Part shown: one piece after another, positions 22,018-33,934 of the stretch
How the letters are laid out: each line of letters opens with the position of its first letter
How positions within the stretch are numbered: the first letter of the stretch is position 1
Assembly: GCF_019175385.1 (NCBI RefSeq)
Contig: NC_083345.1
Location: 6,425,205-6,489,204, forward strand
Length of the DNA: 64,000 bases
Direction: 5' to 3'
Source of the DNA: Lycium barbarum
Taxonomy: Eukaryota > Streptophyta > Magnoliopsida > Solanales > Solanaceae
Made by a program: the position numbers and the translations under genes
Notes under the pieces: model-generated
What the model was told of the DNA's origin: nothing
The model's database searches: none
Seen by the model: only the letters and a program-made list of their open reading frames with translations

Positions 22018-24836
22018 ATGACGAGTAAATCTTCAAGGGCTAAGGCTGGTGAGACCTCTTCAGCTCCTAAAGCAGAGCCACTGCTGACTGACTTTGTTCC
22101 TCAAGACTGTTCGACCATTCGGGACTTCAAAGTCGAGAAACCTTCTCAACAGGGGGATCGAGGTGTCGAAATATCATCCTATTTGTGCATGATACCCCCG
22201 AATAAACTCGAGCAAGTCAAAGAAGATTGTGGGTGGAAAGGTAAGGAGGTCGTTATCCCTGACCAGGATGAAGCCATAACGACCTACGTGGAAGGGTATT
22301 TAAGTGTTTATACTTACCCTTTCACAATCAGCATACTCGACCCTGTGGTGGTCGATTTCTACAAACGGTACGAGATTACCCTCGGCCAAATTCGCCCGCC
22401 ATTTTGGAGGATCGCTGTTCTCCTCCGTTATTTTACTACAAACGTGAACATTCCGTTCACGGTGCACCACCTACTCCGGCTATATAGCCCTCGTGTCTTC
22501 AGAGGGGGAATGATAAAACTCTGAAAACGAGCTGGAAAAGCGCCCTTCTATGGTCTGGACAAAGATAGAGACCAAGACTGGCAGGGCAGGTTTGTCCGAA
22601 TCAGGAAAGCGGATCTGATTCCCGCTGACAAATTGTCGTTTCCCGAGAAATGGAACCCAAACCATAAGTAACTTTATGTTGACACGATTCAGCTACGTGC
22701 CTTCATCTATACTGAACCTTCTATTTGTTCGTGTGTATACAGCGCTTATCCGAACCCTTGGTGCGGTTCCTAACCTCGACCAGTCGATTGGGAAAATCTG
22801 TTCCTAACTTACTTACGCCGAACGTACCTGGAGACGTTTGTCCCGGTCCCGCTGGGAGGCCAGAACTCACGGTAAGTCTTTCCTTTAGAGCGTCGTCCTT
22901 TATAATCTACACAATACGCCACGTTAGTTAGGTAATGACTGTTTCTCTTTTTTCTTCACAGGTTTGTCTAAGGCCACCAGAATTCGGGGCTAGGAAACTG
23001 TCGAGGCCTCAGCTGACGAGTAGGATATCGAAGCTCCCGATCAGGGAGACCTAGTTGAAAGGAGGAAAATAAAATCCTTCGAATCATCTTGAGCTGCTTC
23101 CCAGGCCAAGAAAAGATCGAGGGTCGTTATTCGAGAGACCTCTTCGGAAGATATCTCGGCCCGTGCTTTGGATGCTGAGGTTGTTGGTCAATTATTGGAC
23201 CATTTTGACGACGATGATCCGACGTTGGGTGGGCATCGTCTTACTGACGAGCTCCTCGAGCATGATCTGACCGGTTCTGTTGTAATCACTCCACCATTGG
23301 TGGAAAACTCAAGTAGAATTCCGACTGGGTCGAGCGACATCTCGAGGCCGACGGACGCAGGGATCATCGGGTCGAAGGTCAGGGCCTTCCATCACACTTC
23401 TACTCGAAGTATTGAAAAACTGCCAGCCGCAGCCGCTGGATCGAAAGCAACTTCATCGGTATCAGGCTCTAAGGTACCTACTATTTCGCCTTTGTACGAC
23501 ATTGGTTCCGTCTTTCCGATAGAAGTTGTGGCCTCATCTGAAATGATAATTTGCATACAGGATTCTCCGTCGCCATTGGTGGATGTTCCCGCTGATGACG
23601 AAAAAACCAAAGGCAAGATGATCGAGCAAAGGGTAGCCGGTCATGAGGGTTATGAAATACCCGCTCTGGGTATGTCCGGTTTTGAGCATTTGTCCATTCC
23701 CGTGGCCGATCATTTCGGGGTTAATTCTGGCCCTAGGTTGGAGAAGCTGTTTCCTGCCCCTAGTACTGACCCGAATAAGAAGAGGCTAATAACCTTCAAG
23801 GTGCCGGCCGACATGAAAATGCTGTCGGGGCCGGTCGGGGTGGCCAGCTATTTATACCCTCTGGTGTCCCAGGAAGACCGTCAAAAAATGGATGAAGTCA
23901 GCGAATCATGCCTTTTTAATGAGGCCCAGCAGGCATTGAACCGGGTAAGTTTTGTTCTTGTGCTCCTTTCATTTAGTTTTAACTTCATGTCTCATTTTAC
24001 AATCGTTCCTCTTTCTCTTATAGGCCTCGGTGCTTCATCATGCATGCTTTCACGGGCTTAGGCATGAAGTGGGCTGGCTCAAGGAGGAGCTTAAAAGCAA
24101 AAGTCAGGAGGTGGAAGAGCTCATGGATCTGTATGAGCAGAAATTGAAATACATCTCGTCTCTCCCTGACCTTTCTATCCTGAAGTCGGACTTAACAGTG
24201 GCTCGAAACGAAGCTGTTGAGGCTAAGCGGGAGCGCGATCAGCTGGCAGAGAAGGTTAGGGCTTTCGAAGTTTGCAATAAATCTTTAATGGCTGATGCTA
24301 ACGCCCTTCCTTCTCAGGCTCGGGCTTATGTTAGCCAGATCGATCAACTTCGGGCAGAGCTGGATGGGATCAAGCCCGAGTTTAATGTCCTCCGCGAAAC
24401 GATCGTCGGTGCTGTGGCCGAACGTGATGTTCTCCGGGAGCAGCTTTGGGCGTCGGTGGAACAAAGTAATGGCCTCAGCTCATCACTTGCTGCGGCCGAA
24501 GCTGAACGGGATCGATTGAACCGAGTCATCACCGATCTGCCAGTCGAGCATGGAAAGGCTCTTGACCAGATCTTTGGTTATGACGATATATTAGAGTAGT
24601 ACAAGGCCGATGTAACTGCTTCCGAAAAGGCCAGTAATCTTCGAGCTGAGTACGAGCGGTGCTTATCCCGAAGGAAAACCCTCGAAGAAGTTCAAGCCAC
24701 TGGTGTGGACTTATCAGATCTGATCGAGGAAGCCAAGAAGCTTGAAGCGGAAGCAAATGCTGCGTTCGATCCTGAGGATTAGGATATCGACCTCGAGTCA
24801 GCCGATGAAGAGGCCGAGGGGTCGAGTGAAGATTAG
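22018..24836 (+). pseudogene. Antisense ORF 2 of the Tat element, intron-containing
   Basis: Four exon-like blocks can be followed. Block 1 (22018-22667) begins MTSKSSRAKAGETSSAPKAE and has YTYPFTISILDPVVVDFYKR, then HLLRLYSPRVFRGGMIKL; it is broken by a TGA at 22522. Block 2 is about 22743-22871. Block 3 (about 22962-23944) is Ser/Thr-rich and disordered. Block 4 (24024-24836) is a long coiled coil (KEELKSKSQEVEELMDLYEQ, ERDQLAEKVRAF, AAAEAERDRLNRV) with a TAG at 24597 and an acidic tail. Introns show GTAAC/CAG, GTAAGTC/CACAG and GTAAGTTTT/TATAG. Early block 3 has several stops, so the copy is dead. The family is found antisense in Tat elements and its role is unknown. Splice sites are approximate. 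Confidence 0.7.
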
Positions 24837-25799
24837 ATTCGGGGCCTTGTGTCCCTTCTTTTGTTTTTACACCTTTGTTTTGAGGCCACTAGTCCGAGCA
24901 TTTGTAAACTACTTTATGTATGTATGAATCAAAATTTGTATTTGATATTTACAAAGTATTCCTCGGTTCAATGTTTGTTCGGTTTATGCCATCATTATAA
25001 TTTGTCATATTGTTTCGGCCAGGATAAAATTCAAATGGTAACGGCTTGTGATTGGGTTTTAGTCCGTGTTGACGTTAGTCGTTGCTTTGTTTATAATTTG
25101 CAAGACAGACTCGATCACGACATTTTTGCATTTTAGATCGTGGTCTTTAACCATTTTAGGTCGCAACTTTGAGCTTGCATATGTTTTTTAGACCGTAGTC
25201 TTTAACTGTTTACGCCATAGTTTAGACCATAGTCTTTAGCTGTTACGCCATACTTTAGACCGTAGTATTTAACTGGTACGCCGTAGCTTTTCGGTATTTG
25301 GCAACATTGGATCCTTTTGATTGAAGTAAGTTTTTTATTGAAAAACTGGCCAGAGATGCATTCGCAATTGTTGCCGCGGCAAGAACAAACTAAGTGGACG
25401 CGATTCAATCGATCGTTTGGTCCTTACATCTGATCCTATCGTTCAGGCCTTGGCTTTTACATAGTTATCACTTAACTCGTGGTATAATAGTCCCCTAGTA
25501 TTCGAGTCTGAAGTATGAGGGCTCGGGTACTATTAGCTTGGTATGTGCAGTCCCCGGTCTCCGGTCTTTGATCGGTATGGTCTATATATATAGCACGTTG
25601 TTCAGCTGCCTCATTAAAAACCTTGCCGAAAACCCACTTCGGGACAAAACGGTCGAAGGGAAAAAGAGTGCAGCACGTGCTTTCAGTCCTAAGTCTATGA
25701 CTTTCGAGTATCCGCTGTGCTGTTTCGTCGTCCCTCGGGCTGTATCCCTACGTGGTTAGATCGAGAGAGAAGAAAGAAAAAGAAAAATTATTCGTACCT
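24837..25799. other. Non-coding 3' region of the Tat element
   Basis: This lies between the two convergent coding units (antisense ORF 2 and integrase). It includes three imperfect tandem copies of about 36 bp around TTTAGACCGTAGTCTTTAAC (25184-25293). No frame with a recognised domain. Confidence 0.55.
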
Positions 25800-26840
25800 T
25801 TAACAGTAATATCGTTTTAGGTGTGCTACATTCCGGTTGTTTTTCAGCTGTTGTCCGTCTTCATTCTCGAGCTGATAAAAACCTTTTCCGGTTATTCCAG
25901 TGATTCGGTACGGTCCTTCCCAATTCGGGGCTAATTTCCCTTCGTGAGGGTTCTTCGTATGAAGTGTGATCTTCCTCAGTACCAAGTCCCCAATCTGAAA
26001 ATGTCGTAGGTTAGTCCCCCGGTTATAATACCTTTGCAACCTCTGTTTTTGTGCGGCTATCCGGATATGAGCAACTTCCCTTTTTTCGTCCATGAGATTC
26101 AGATTGACGGACATTGCTTCATGGTTCGAGTCCTCAGTGGCATAAAGGAATTTAAGCTTGGCTCACCAACCTTGACGGGTATCAGGGCCTCGGCTTCGTA
26201 TACAAGGGAAAATAGAGTCTCCCCGGTGCTTGATCTTACCGTTGTGCGGTAGATCCATAAAACCTCAGGCAGAACCTCCTTCCATCGGTTCTTAGAGCCG
26301 GCCAGTCTTTTCCTTAAATTTTGCAGTATGGTTTTATTGGTAGACTCGGCCTGGCCATTCGCGCTCGGATGATACGGGGTTGATAAGATTTTCTTGATTT
26401 TTTATTCTTCGAAAAACTTGTTGACCTTGCTACCTATGAAATTCTTCTCCTTATCACACGCGATCTCCGCTGGTACCCCGAATCGACAGATTATATGGTC
26501 GTAAATGAAATCAATGACCTCTTTTTCCCTGACTTTCTCGAGTACCTGTGCTTCGACCCATTTAGAGAAATAAGCAGTCATAAGTAAAATAAATTGTGTC
26601 TTACCTGGGCCTATGGCAAAGGTCCCACTATATCCATGCCCCATTTCATGAATGGCCATGGAGAGAGGACCGGATGGAGCTCTTCCCCTGGTTGATGTAT
26701 TGACGGGGCGTGCCTTTGGCATTTGTTACATTTTCGAACGAAGGTTTTGACATCTTCCTCCATCTCGTTCTAGTAGTATCCTGCTCTGATCAGCTTGCGG
26801 ACCAATGAATTGATTCCCTAATAGTTTCCACAAGTCCCCT
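25800..26840 (-). pseudogene. Integrase of the Tat element (frameshifted)
   Basis: The order on the minus strand is zinc-binding region, catalytic core, C-terminal domain. The zinc region keeps CNKC, but stops interrupt it and the second histidine of GNH reads as tyrosine. The start of the core (FMKWGMDIVG, with the first catalytic Asp) is in another frame from FILLMTAYFSKWVEAQ, so there is a frameshift at about 26625-26635. CDNGKQF of the family reads CDKEKNF. The C-terminal part (25800-26114) ends GPYRITGITGKGFYQLENED, a typical gypsy integrase tail. Integrase would insert the element's cDNA; this copy cannot. Confidence 0.85.
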
Positions 26841-27657
26841 AGTGAATTTCCCTCAGAACATAGTCGGTTTCCCCTGGTCCTAGGCATCTCGCCAAGGGGC
26901 CGTGGAATGACCTTCGGTACAACTGGCTATTGACCAAACAAAATCTAGTTGCTTTGGTTCGGAGGGCCCTTGATTGCTTGGCATCGGATGGTAGCTTTCG
27001 TGTTCGAAGATAATCTATGTATTTGTTCCTCCAATCCCAAGTGAAGCTGGTCGAGTTTATCTCGGCGTGGCCGGTCTCTATGACTGATTTTGTCAACTGC
27101 ACCACAGCTCTGGAGGCGAACCCTTCTGATTCGACCGAGGATCCCAAATTTTCCAGGGCATCTGCCTCGTTATTTTGATCTCGGGGTATGTGTTCCAACG
27201 TCCACTCCTTGAACCGGCGAAGGACAACGTGCAATTTTTCTTGAAATCTTCGCATTCTATCATCTTTGATTTCGAAGGTTCCGTTCGTTTGGTTGACCAC
27301 CAAGAGAGAATCGCACTTGGCCTCTATGATCTCGACTCCTAAGTTTTTAGCCAGTTCTAAACCTGCAATCATAGCCTCACACTCGGCTTCGTTGTTAGTT
27401 AAATCAGCTGATCTAATGGATTGTCTTATTATGTCACCTGAGAGAGGTTTGAGAACGATCCCTAACCCGGACCCTTTTACATTAGACGCACCATCCGTGT
27501 AAAGGGTCCAGACTCCCGTGCTAGTTCCCGAGGCAAGAAGCATCTCCTTATCGACCTCGGGGATTATGGCCGGTGCAAAATTGGCCACGAAATCCGCCAG
27601 TATTTGGGATTTGATTTCGGGGTTTGTATTCAATATCATACCGGCTAATCTCCACAA
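26839..27657 (-). pseudogene. Second (archaeal-type) RNase H domain of the Tat element
   Basis: A 272-codon open stretch. LYTDGASNVKGSGLGIVL is the first acidic motif, then LTNNEAECEAMIAGLELA, the ECDSLLVV-like AKCDSLLVVNQTNGTFEI, and PRDQNNEADALENLGS with the last Asp. This complete DEDD set is separate from the RNase H next to reverse transcriptase, and such a duplication is the signature of Tat/Ogre elements. This is the least damaged domain of the copy, but it is open only because the stops fall on either side. Confidence 0.85.
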
Positions 27658-27748
27658 CCCATTTTTCTAGTCGGCCTGAGAGTTCGGGTTTATGCATGAC
27701 GTTCCTTAGGGGGTACGACGTTACGATGCATATAGGATGACACTGAAA

Positions 27749-28252
27749 TTAAGGTTTTAATTTTCTAGATGCACTTAATAAAGCCAAAGCGAGTTTTTCC
27801 AAATGTGGGTACCTGGTTTCGGCGTCACCGAGGGTTCTACTTACATAGTAAATCGGGTATTGCGTACCTTTCTCCTCTCGAACGAGGACACCGCTCACCG
27901 CTATCTCGGACACTGCCAAGTATAGATACAACTGCTCATTCTCTTTTGGTGTGTGGAGTAGAGGTGGGCTTGATAAGTACCTTTTGAGTTCTGCCAAGGC
28001 CATCTGACATTCGAGGGTCCATGCAAAGTCAGTCTTTTTCTTGAGCAATAAGAAGAAACAGTGACTCTTGTCCGAGGATCTGGAGATGAATCGGCTTAGG
28101 GACGCTATCCGTCCCGTTAATATTTGTACCCCTTTGATGTCGTTTATCACGGTGATATCTTCGATTGACTTTATCTTATCCGGGGTTGATTTCGATTCCC
28201 CGATTTGATACCATGAATTCGAGAAACTTGCCCGATCCGACTCCAAAGGCAC
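27749..28252 (-). pseudogene. RT connection / first RNase H domain of the Tat element
   Basis: Minus-strand frame with LTGRIASLSRFISRSSDKSH (RT thumb to connection), FAWTLECQMALAELKRYL, then LYLYLAVSEIAVSGVLVREE and QYPIYYVSRTLGDAETRYPH. The last motifs are the standard start of the plant gypsy RNase H region. It overlaps the frame containing YIDDM and is out of frame with it, so a frameshift lies near 28180-28250. Confidence 0.8.
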
Positions 28253-28901
28253 AGTTTTTCGGGTTCAGCTTCATATTGTACTTTCTTAATATGCTGAAAG
28301 TTTCCTGCAAAAATTTCAAATGGTCCTCTGCTCGCAGGGACTTAACGACCATATCATCTATATAAACATCCATAGATCTCCCTATTTAGTGTTCAAACAT
28401 TCGGTTGACCAAAAGGTGATAGGTGGCACCGGCATTTTTTAAGCCAAAGGGCATTACATTATAACAATATGTGCCAAACCTAGTTATAAAGGAGGTTTTT
28501 TCTCGATCCTCCGGGTCTATTTTTATTTGGTTGTATCCGGAATAGGCATCGAGGAAACTCAGCGTGTCGTGACCCGCGATAGCGTCGATCATGTGATCGA
28601 TGCTGGGCAAAGGAAATGAATCCTTCGGGCAGGCTTTGTTTAAATCTTTATAATCTACGCACATTATAAACTTATTCGCCTTTTTAGGCACTATTACAAC
28701 GTTAGTTAACCAATCTGGGTATTTTACCTCTCGAATGGATCCTATATTAAGGAGCTTGGTTACCTCGTCCTTGACGAATGCATGTTTTGCCTCAGGTTGT
28801 GGCCTCCACTTTTGTTTGATCCAGGGAAAACGTGGATCCAAGCTCAACTTGTGTGTCATCACGTCCGGTGGAATATACCTGTCATGTCTAGATGGGACCA
28901 A
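28176..28901 (-). pseudogene. Reverse transcriptase core of the Tat element
   Basis: The palm and fingers motifs are clear: KEANKF-type VIVPKKANKFIMCVDYKDLN, KDSFPLPSIDHMIDAIAGHD, FLDAYSGYNQIKIDPEDREK, MPFGLKNAGATYHLLVNRMF and, in a separate open stretch at 28176-28373, the catalytic YIDDM. A TAA at about 28385, where family members read glutamine, separates the last two. RT copies element RNA into DNA in the virus-like particle; this copy could not do so. Confidence 0.88.
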
Positions 28902-29272
28902 GCAAAGTAATCTGAGTTAATTTTAAGAAACTCAATAAATTCTTTCCTGAGCTCGGGGGTTAACCTCGTGCCCAGGTATACCTTCTTTTCTGGTAGATGG
29001 ACGAACAGTATGACTTGCTCGAGTTCTTCAACGATGGACTTAGTGGCATCAGAATCATCGGGCACCACAAAGGTTCTCGATACTCCGAATTTTAACTCTT
29101 CGTCTAGTGTGTCTCCGTTCCGATCTTCCGAAGATTCCGGGATCGGGATCTGTGATTGCTATTTGGCATTCTTCCCTTCGCTCCGATCTGGCGCCTTTAT
29201 AGTCCTAACAGATTCTTCAACCGCGAACATTTCTTTTGCGGCCGGCTATTCACCACAGACGGTTTTGATACC

Positions 29273-29620
29273 TTATGAAGTCGGGAATTTCAATACCTGA
29301 TGCATAGTCGAGGGAACCGCTCTTACGAGGTGGATCCACGGTCTGCCCAGCAATGCATTGTATCCCATGTCTCCCTCTATCACATAAAATTTGGTCTGCT
29401 GTGTAGTTCCTACCATACTGATTGGTAAAGTGATCTCACCCTTCGTCGTTTCGCATGCCATGTTGAATCCGTTGAGGACCCGTATTGCCAGCATGATATG
29501 ATCTAGTAGTTCCAGCTGATCGATGACTCTCTATCGGATGATATTAGCCGAGCTACCTGGATCAATCAGCACACGTTTAATTCTAAACTTATTGATAAGG
29601 ACAACTATTACCAGTGCGTC
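29273..29620 (-). pseudogene. Aspartic protease region of the Tat element
   Basis: The active-site region reads VLIDPGSSANII (about 29533-29570), the Asp-Pro-Gly-Ser form usual in plant Tat/Ogre elements. The downstream flap and C-terminal parts continue in 29273-29494 (GEITLPISMVGTTQQTKFYV, YNALLGRPWIH). The two parts are split by a stop near 29510. Confidence 0.8.
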
Positions 29621-32305
29621 ATTGTGTGGCTGGGCAATGCCTTCCATGTCCTCGTCATTGAATGTGATGGGGCCATCGGGGTCATCGTTCCAGATACGCT
29701 TTTCCCTCGTTATGGAAATTTTTGTGCGCTTTATAACCGGCCCAATGGGAACGTCAGTTCCTCCCATGATCATGTGTATCACCTGCCGAGGCTCTTTTGG
29801 CCTATCATGCTTGTTGGAGTCCAGGTTTTTAAAATGGGTTTTTGCTCGTTCACTTAGGAATTCTCGAAGATGGCCCAAATTGAACAGACGGACGACCTCC
29901 TTTCTCAGCTGTCGACAATCCTCGGTTCGGTGGCCGTGAGTATGATGATACTTACAAATAAGACTTTTATCTCGATTCTCCGAGTCGGATTGGATTGGCC
30001 TAGGATGTCTTGTTTCTTTGTTTCGAATAACGGCCGCCACTATGGTTGCTACATCGACGCAAAAGTTGTACTCGGATAACCTTGGAGTTTCTCTGTTTCC
30101 CGAAGCTCTATCGATAATATTTCTGTTTACCAAACCACGGCTATTTTGGCCTCAATCACTCCTTTAATCGTTTCTCCTATCACTCTTGCCCGATTCATTG
30201 TTACGCCCGTTCCCTTTTCGATCGAGCGGGTAAGGCTGGTACCTGTCATATGACTAGGGGTGTCAAAAAATATGAAAAATCGACCGAACCTAACTATATC
30301 GAACCGATTTATAGTGTTTTTTCAATAAAATCGTGGATTTGTTTTTAAGATTATAACCGTCCCTAATAATTAGGGTGGTCTTTTTAATTTATACAAAAAC
30401 CCAAAAAATTCCCTAACCGAACCGAATAGCCTTACATGTATGAAATATATTTTATATATTACAAATATGTTAAATTGAATATATAAAATATATTTTTTAA
30501 GTTCTGTTTCAAATATAAAAAAGAATTTCGGCCACTAAATTTTGGGCCTTTAATTGATTGGATTTAGTTTCAAAAGGATACCTCATATACATAGTCATAC
30601 GATAATAGATTTAGATGAATTAAGTAGGCATTTTTTGGTACAGTTAGCACTAACAGAAGTTTACCTCCATGTTGGTCTCCTCTACTATGTTGCTTGATGC
30701 ATATGTATCAAATTCAAACTGTGGTTTCTGTGGCCTACAAGCTAATGTTTGTTTTGGTTCAATTCAGCATTGTTGTCTTTGACAAGTTATTCTTATCCCT
30801 GCTCAATCAGTGAGGATTCGGATCGCGATGATGTCATCGTTGTTGTCTTGCTACTTGATATAACACATTTCAGTTTAATTACTTTGTATAATATTTTTTA
30901 ATAGCTTTTACATTAAATATTTCATAAGAAACACATAGAAGCTTTATTTGATGGTGTACTATAAATAGGTTTGTGGAGGTCTGTGTCATTACATTTTAAT
31001 GGTGGTGTATTCTTAGGTGACACTTTAAAACTAAAATAATCGAAAATTAACCGAACCGTACCAATACTGAAGAAAAACCGAGATGATGGGACGGTCTCGA
31101 AAAGTCTAATTTTGGTTATACAAAATAAAATAACCGAAGAATTAGGGTGGTATAATTTTTTTAAAATAACCGACCGAATCGTCCCTTTGACACCCCTACA
31201 TATGACGATCTGGAATCTCGATCTATCACTCTCCTTGAGTGATCACTCCCTTTATCGGAATGCCATGATACTGAAGCAGCCCTCAGAATCTTATCATCTT
31301 CGATCCTGATCTTCGACTGATACCTGTTGTGTACATCAGCCCAGGCGATCGCCGGGTATTCTATCAGGTTTTGTTTTAGCTCCATAGCTGTGATCGAGCT
31401 CCTCGAGTTGAGCCCTTGGGTGAAAGCCTGAACGGCCCAATCATCAGTAACTGGAGGTAAGTCCATGCGCTCCATTTGAAATCGAGCCACAAACTCGCGA
31501 AGGGTCTCGTCATCTTGTATCTTAACGTTGAATAAGTCCGATTTTCGAGTTTCGACCTTGATGGCCCCGGCATGGGCCTTAACGAAAGCATCAACGAGCA
31601 TGGAAAGTGAATCAATCGAGTGCTCGGGCAAGTTATGACACCAAATCATAGCCCCCTTTGACAGAGTTTCCCCAAATTTCTTAAGTAGCACTGATTCCCT
31701 TTCGTCATCGGCGAGATCATTGCCCTTAATAGCGCACGTATACGCAGTCACATGCTCATTTGGGTCCGTTGTCCCATTGTACTTCGGGATATCGGGCATG
31801 CGAAATCTCTTAGGGATTTTCATCGGTGCCGCACTCGGCGGAAACGACATTTGAACAAACTTTTTCGAATCCGGTCCCTTCAACACTGGTGGAGCCCCTG
31901 GAATTTTATCGACCCTCGAGTTGTAGTTCTCCACCTTCTTGTCGTTCGCCTTTATCTTCTTTTCACCGGACTCGACCCGTTTGGTTAATTCTTCGAGCAT
32001 TCTTATCAATTCGCTGCTTTGTCCGGGGTGGTTCTCGTTACCCCGTGGGATGTGTCTTTCCTCCGTATCCTAGGTCTGTTCTGATGGGGCAATATCGGGT
32101 GCCTGACCTCGATTTTGCAATTGTGCTATGATCTCTTGCTGGGCCTGCAACTGAGCCATAGCCATGTCTAACTGGTTTTGGAGCTGTTGCCGCATGACCC
32201 CGTTATTCTTGCCGGCCGATATGTTGCTCACCGATGATCCGACTTGAACAGGATTAACGGGGGGCGCGTTGTTGTTTGGTACGTCCTCGTCGTCATGCTC
32301 GTGAT
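29531..32305 (-). pseudogene. gag of the Tat element, split by a hAT MITE
   Basis: The minus strand starts near 32305 with a Gln-rich coiled segment (MAMAQLQAQQEIIAQLQNR) broken by a TAG near 32070. The capsid-like part is open from 32009 to the MITE at 31198 (KRFRMPDIPKYNGTTDPNEH, LSKGAMIWCHNLPEHSIDSL, LREFVARFQMERMDLPPV). Beyond the MITE two more stops lie between 30246 and 30133. The last part (30133-29620) has the CKYHHTHGHRTEDC zinc knuckle-like motif. Gag would form the particle that packages element RNA. Confidence 0.88.
30255..31198. mobile_element. Non-autonomous hAT element inside gag
   Basis: The ends TAGGGGTGTCAAA and TTTGACACCCCTA are inverted repeats. The flanking 8-bp direct repeat CATATGAC (30247-30254 and 31199-31206) is perfect, as expected for hAT. 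Subterminal regions carry CGACCGAACC / CCGAACCG words in both orientations. No transposase. It inserted after the retrotransposon did, because it interrupts gag. Confidence 0.9.
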
Positions 32306-32387
32306 GGCTTGGTTCAAACCTTAAAAAACAAGTGTAAAATATCGAGCGTAACCAAAATGTTGTATTGAACCGCCACTACTATGTAAG

Positions 32388-32405
32388 GCCCCACGGTGGG
32401 CGCCA
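32388..32405 (-). other. Primer binding site (tRNA-Lys type) of the Tat element
   Basis: Read on the minus strand it is TGGCGCCCACCGTGGGGC, three bases from the 5' LTR edge. It is complementary to the 3' end of plant tRNA-Lys(CUU) as I remember it, including the CCA. Confidence 0.8.
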
Positions 32406-32408
32406 AAC

Positions 32409-32994
32409 TGTTTAACCTTAAAACGGAGAACAATTAAATTTATGCGTGACGCCAAAGATATGTGGCTAAATTCAATTCAAGATTAAATAGCGAGATAAGC
32501 CAATAAATGAACAGAGAAGCCGATCTGACCAACCGTTATGTACGTCTGGCCTCGGGTATAGAAACCGAGGTCAATACCTTCTGTTAGGAACTTACACGAA
32601 GTATAATAATAATGAACTTAAGAACAGATGGGAATGGTTTTAAAAAGATTCGTATGATTGCTGATGTAAACTGTTTCTCTCCTTGCTATCGCCAACTCCC
32701 TTCATGAATGATAACCTCCTCTTTATATAGTAGAGGAGTTTCAACCCTAGTACAATTCTAAATAAAGAAAATAAATCAGGTGACAGATGTTTTGCCGAGA
32801 TCGACGTCGAATCATCCGGTTAAGGACGGATATTTAGGTCTTCCGCTGATGGCAGTCAATCGCCCTTCCTTTATCGCCTCATCTCGGCCCAAACTCGAAG
32901 CCTCGTTCCCGGTGAGACGGCCGTATCGTGACCGAGCATAACCATAACAACGGGAAACCGAGCGTGCCTGTATTCTCGGCTTTACCCGCATACA
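32409..32994 (-). repeat. 5' LTR of the Tat element
   Basis: Right copy of the 586-bp LTR, which is 5' because the element reads leftward. It has about 24 mismatches to the left copy and no length change noticed. The ATAGT target duplication follows immediately. Confidence 0.9.
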
Positions 32995-32999
32995 ATAGT

Positions 33000-33687
33000 G
33001 AAGACAATTTTTCTATGTTGTATATATTTACATTATATCTCAAAGATCTTTCTTCATCTTTTAAATTTCATATCGGATAAATACCGTCACATAATGAGAC
33101 AACGAGAGTTTTAGGTTAGGTTAGAAAAAAACAAAGGAGAATGGGGCTGGGAAGAGAGGGATGTGACTGAGCAAGGGCACAACTTGGGCTTGGGATGTTT
33201 GCTCCTCTGAAGGATGTGACCTGTCTCTAAGTCACCACCATGCCCTAAAAAACTTAAGAATGAATGATTCTGATTGCTGAAGTTGGTTCATATATTTTCT
33301 TTTGTTGGTTCATATTCGTTTCTTTTCCTAGGGAAAATTTTGACACAACATGTTTAGCAAAGCCCTAGTCCTCTCTCATTTTGTTTGCCCAATTGTTCAA
33401 AAAAAATAAAACTAGGGAACATATTTATCACTACAATAATTCAACATTTTAATTAGAATCGTTTTCACTTAGTTATATACAGTTATTCGCTCGGTTTCAA
33501 TATAGCATCTTCATTTTATACTTCATGACTTGATATATATCGGGTATAAAAAGTTAATTATTGTATGAGGAGAGAGAAAGTGAAATGAAACACTCACCAT
33601 TGGGAGTGACAAAAATAGCCCTTAAAAACTTAACTCGCCCAACCGTCCACGTTAGGCGGGTCATTAGCTTACCCATTTATTCACTTA
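33000..33687. other. Intergenic DNA without recognised features
   Basis: AT-rich; no exon, RNA gene or element terminus seen. Confidence 0.35.
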
Positions 33688-33891
33688 GAGCCTGTTTGGA
33701 TTGACTTATTTTAGGTGCTTTTAAGTCAAAATAGTTTTTAAACACTTTTATAGTGTTTGAATAAAATAAAAAAAAGTGTTTTTAAGCACTTGTTTTTAGG
33801 CTAAAATGACAAAAATAAGCCAAAGTCATAAGTTAGAAATCCTAACTTATAATTTATAAGTCAAAAGCCATAAGCTTATCCAAACGGGCTC
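33688..33891. mobile_element. hAT-type MITE (GAGCCCGTTTGGAT family), copy 3
   Basis: Left end GAGCCTGTTTGGATTGACTT and right end AAGCTTATCCAAACGGGCTC. The interior is more diverged and shorter than in copies 1 and 2, with TAAGTCAAAA words in both directions. Confidence 0.65.
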
Positions 33892-33934
33892 TTAATCTAT
33901 TTTGACCCGCCCAATTCAACTCATCTAGCAGGAA

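Larger units (their letters stand above)
19033..32994 (-). mobile_element. Full-length Tat-lineage Ty3/gypsy retrotransposon (decayed)
   Basis: The element is about 13.96 kb, with two LTRs of 586 bp (19033-19618 and 32409-32994) that begin TGTTTAACC and end ATACA on the plus strand. The perfect target duplication ATAGT lies at 19028-19032 and 32995-32999. The minus strand carries gag, protease, reverse transcriptase, RNase H, a second archaeal-type RNase H and integrase, in that order. The dual RNase H and the antisense ORFs near the 3' LTR mark the Tat/Ogre branch. By eye the LTRs differ at about 24 sites, so they are roughly 96% identical. Every coding domain carries stops or frameshifts, so the copy is not autonomous. 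A hAT MITE is inserted in gag. Confidence 0.93.

Noticed and set aside
22018..24836. A normal host gene on the plus strand at 22-24.8 kb
   Set aside because: It lies between the LTRs of a complete retrotransposon and has a decayed paralogue beside it. Its domain is known from gypsy elements, and it holds many stops.
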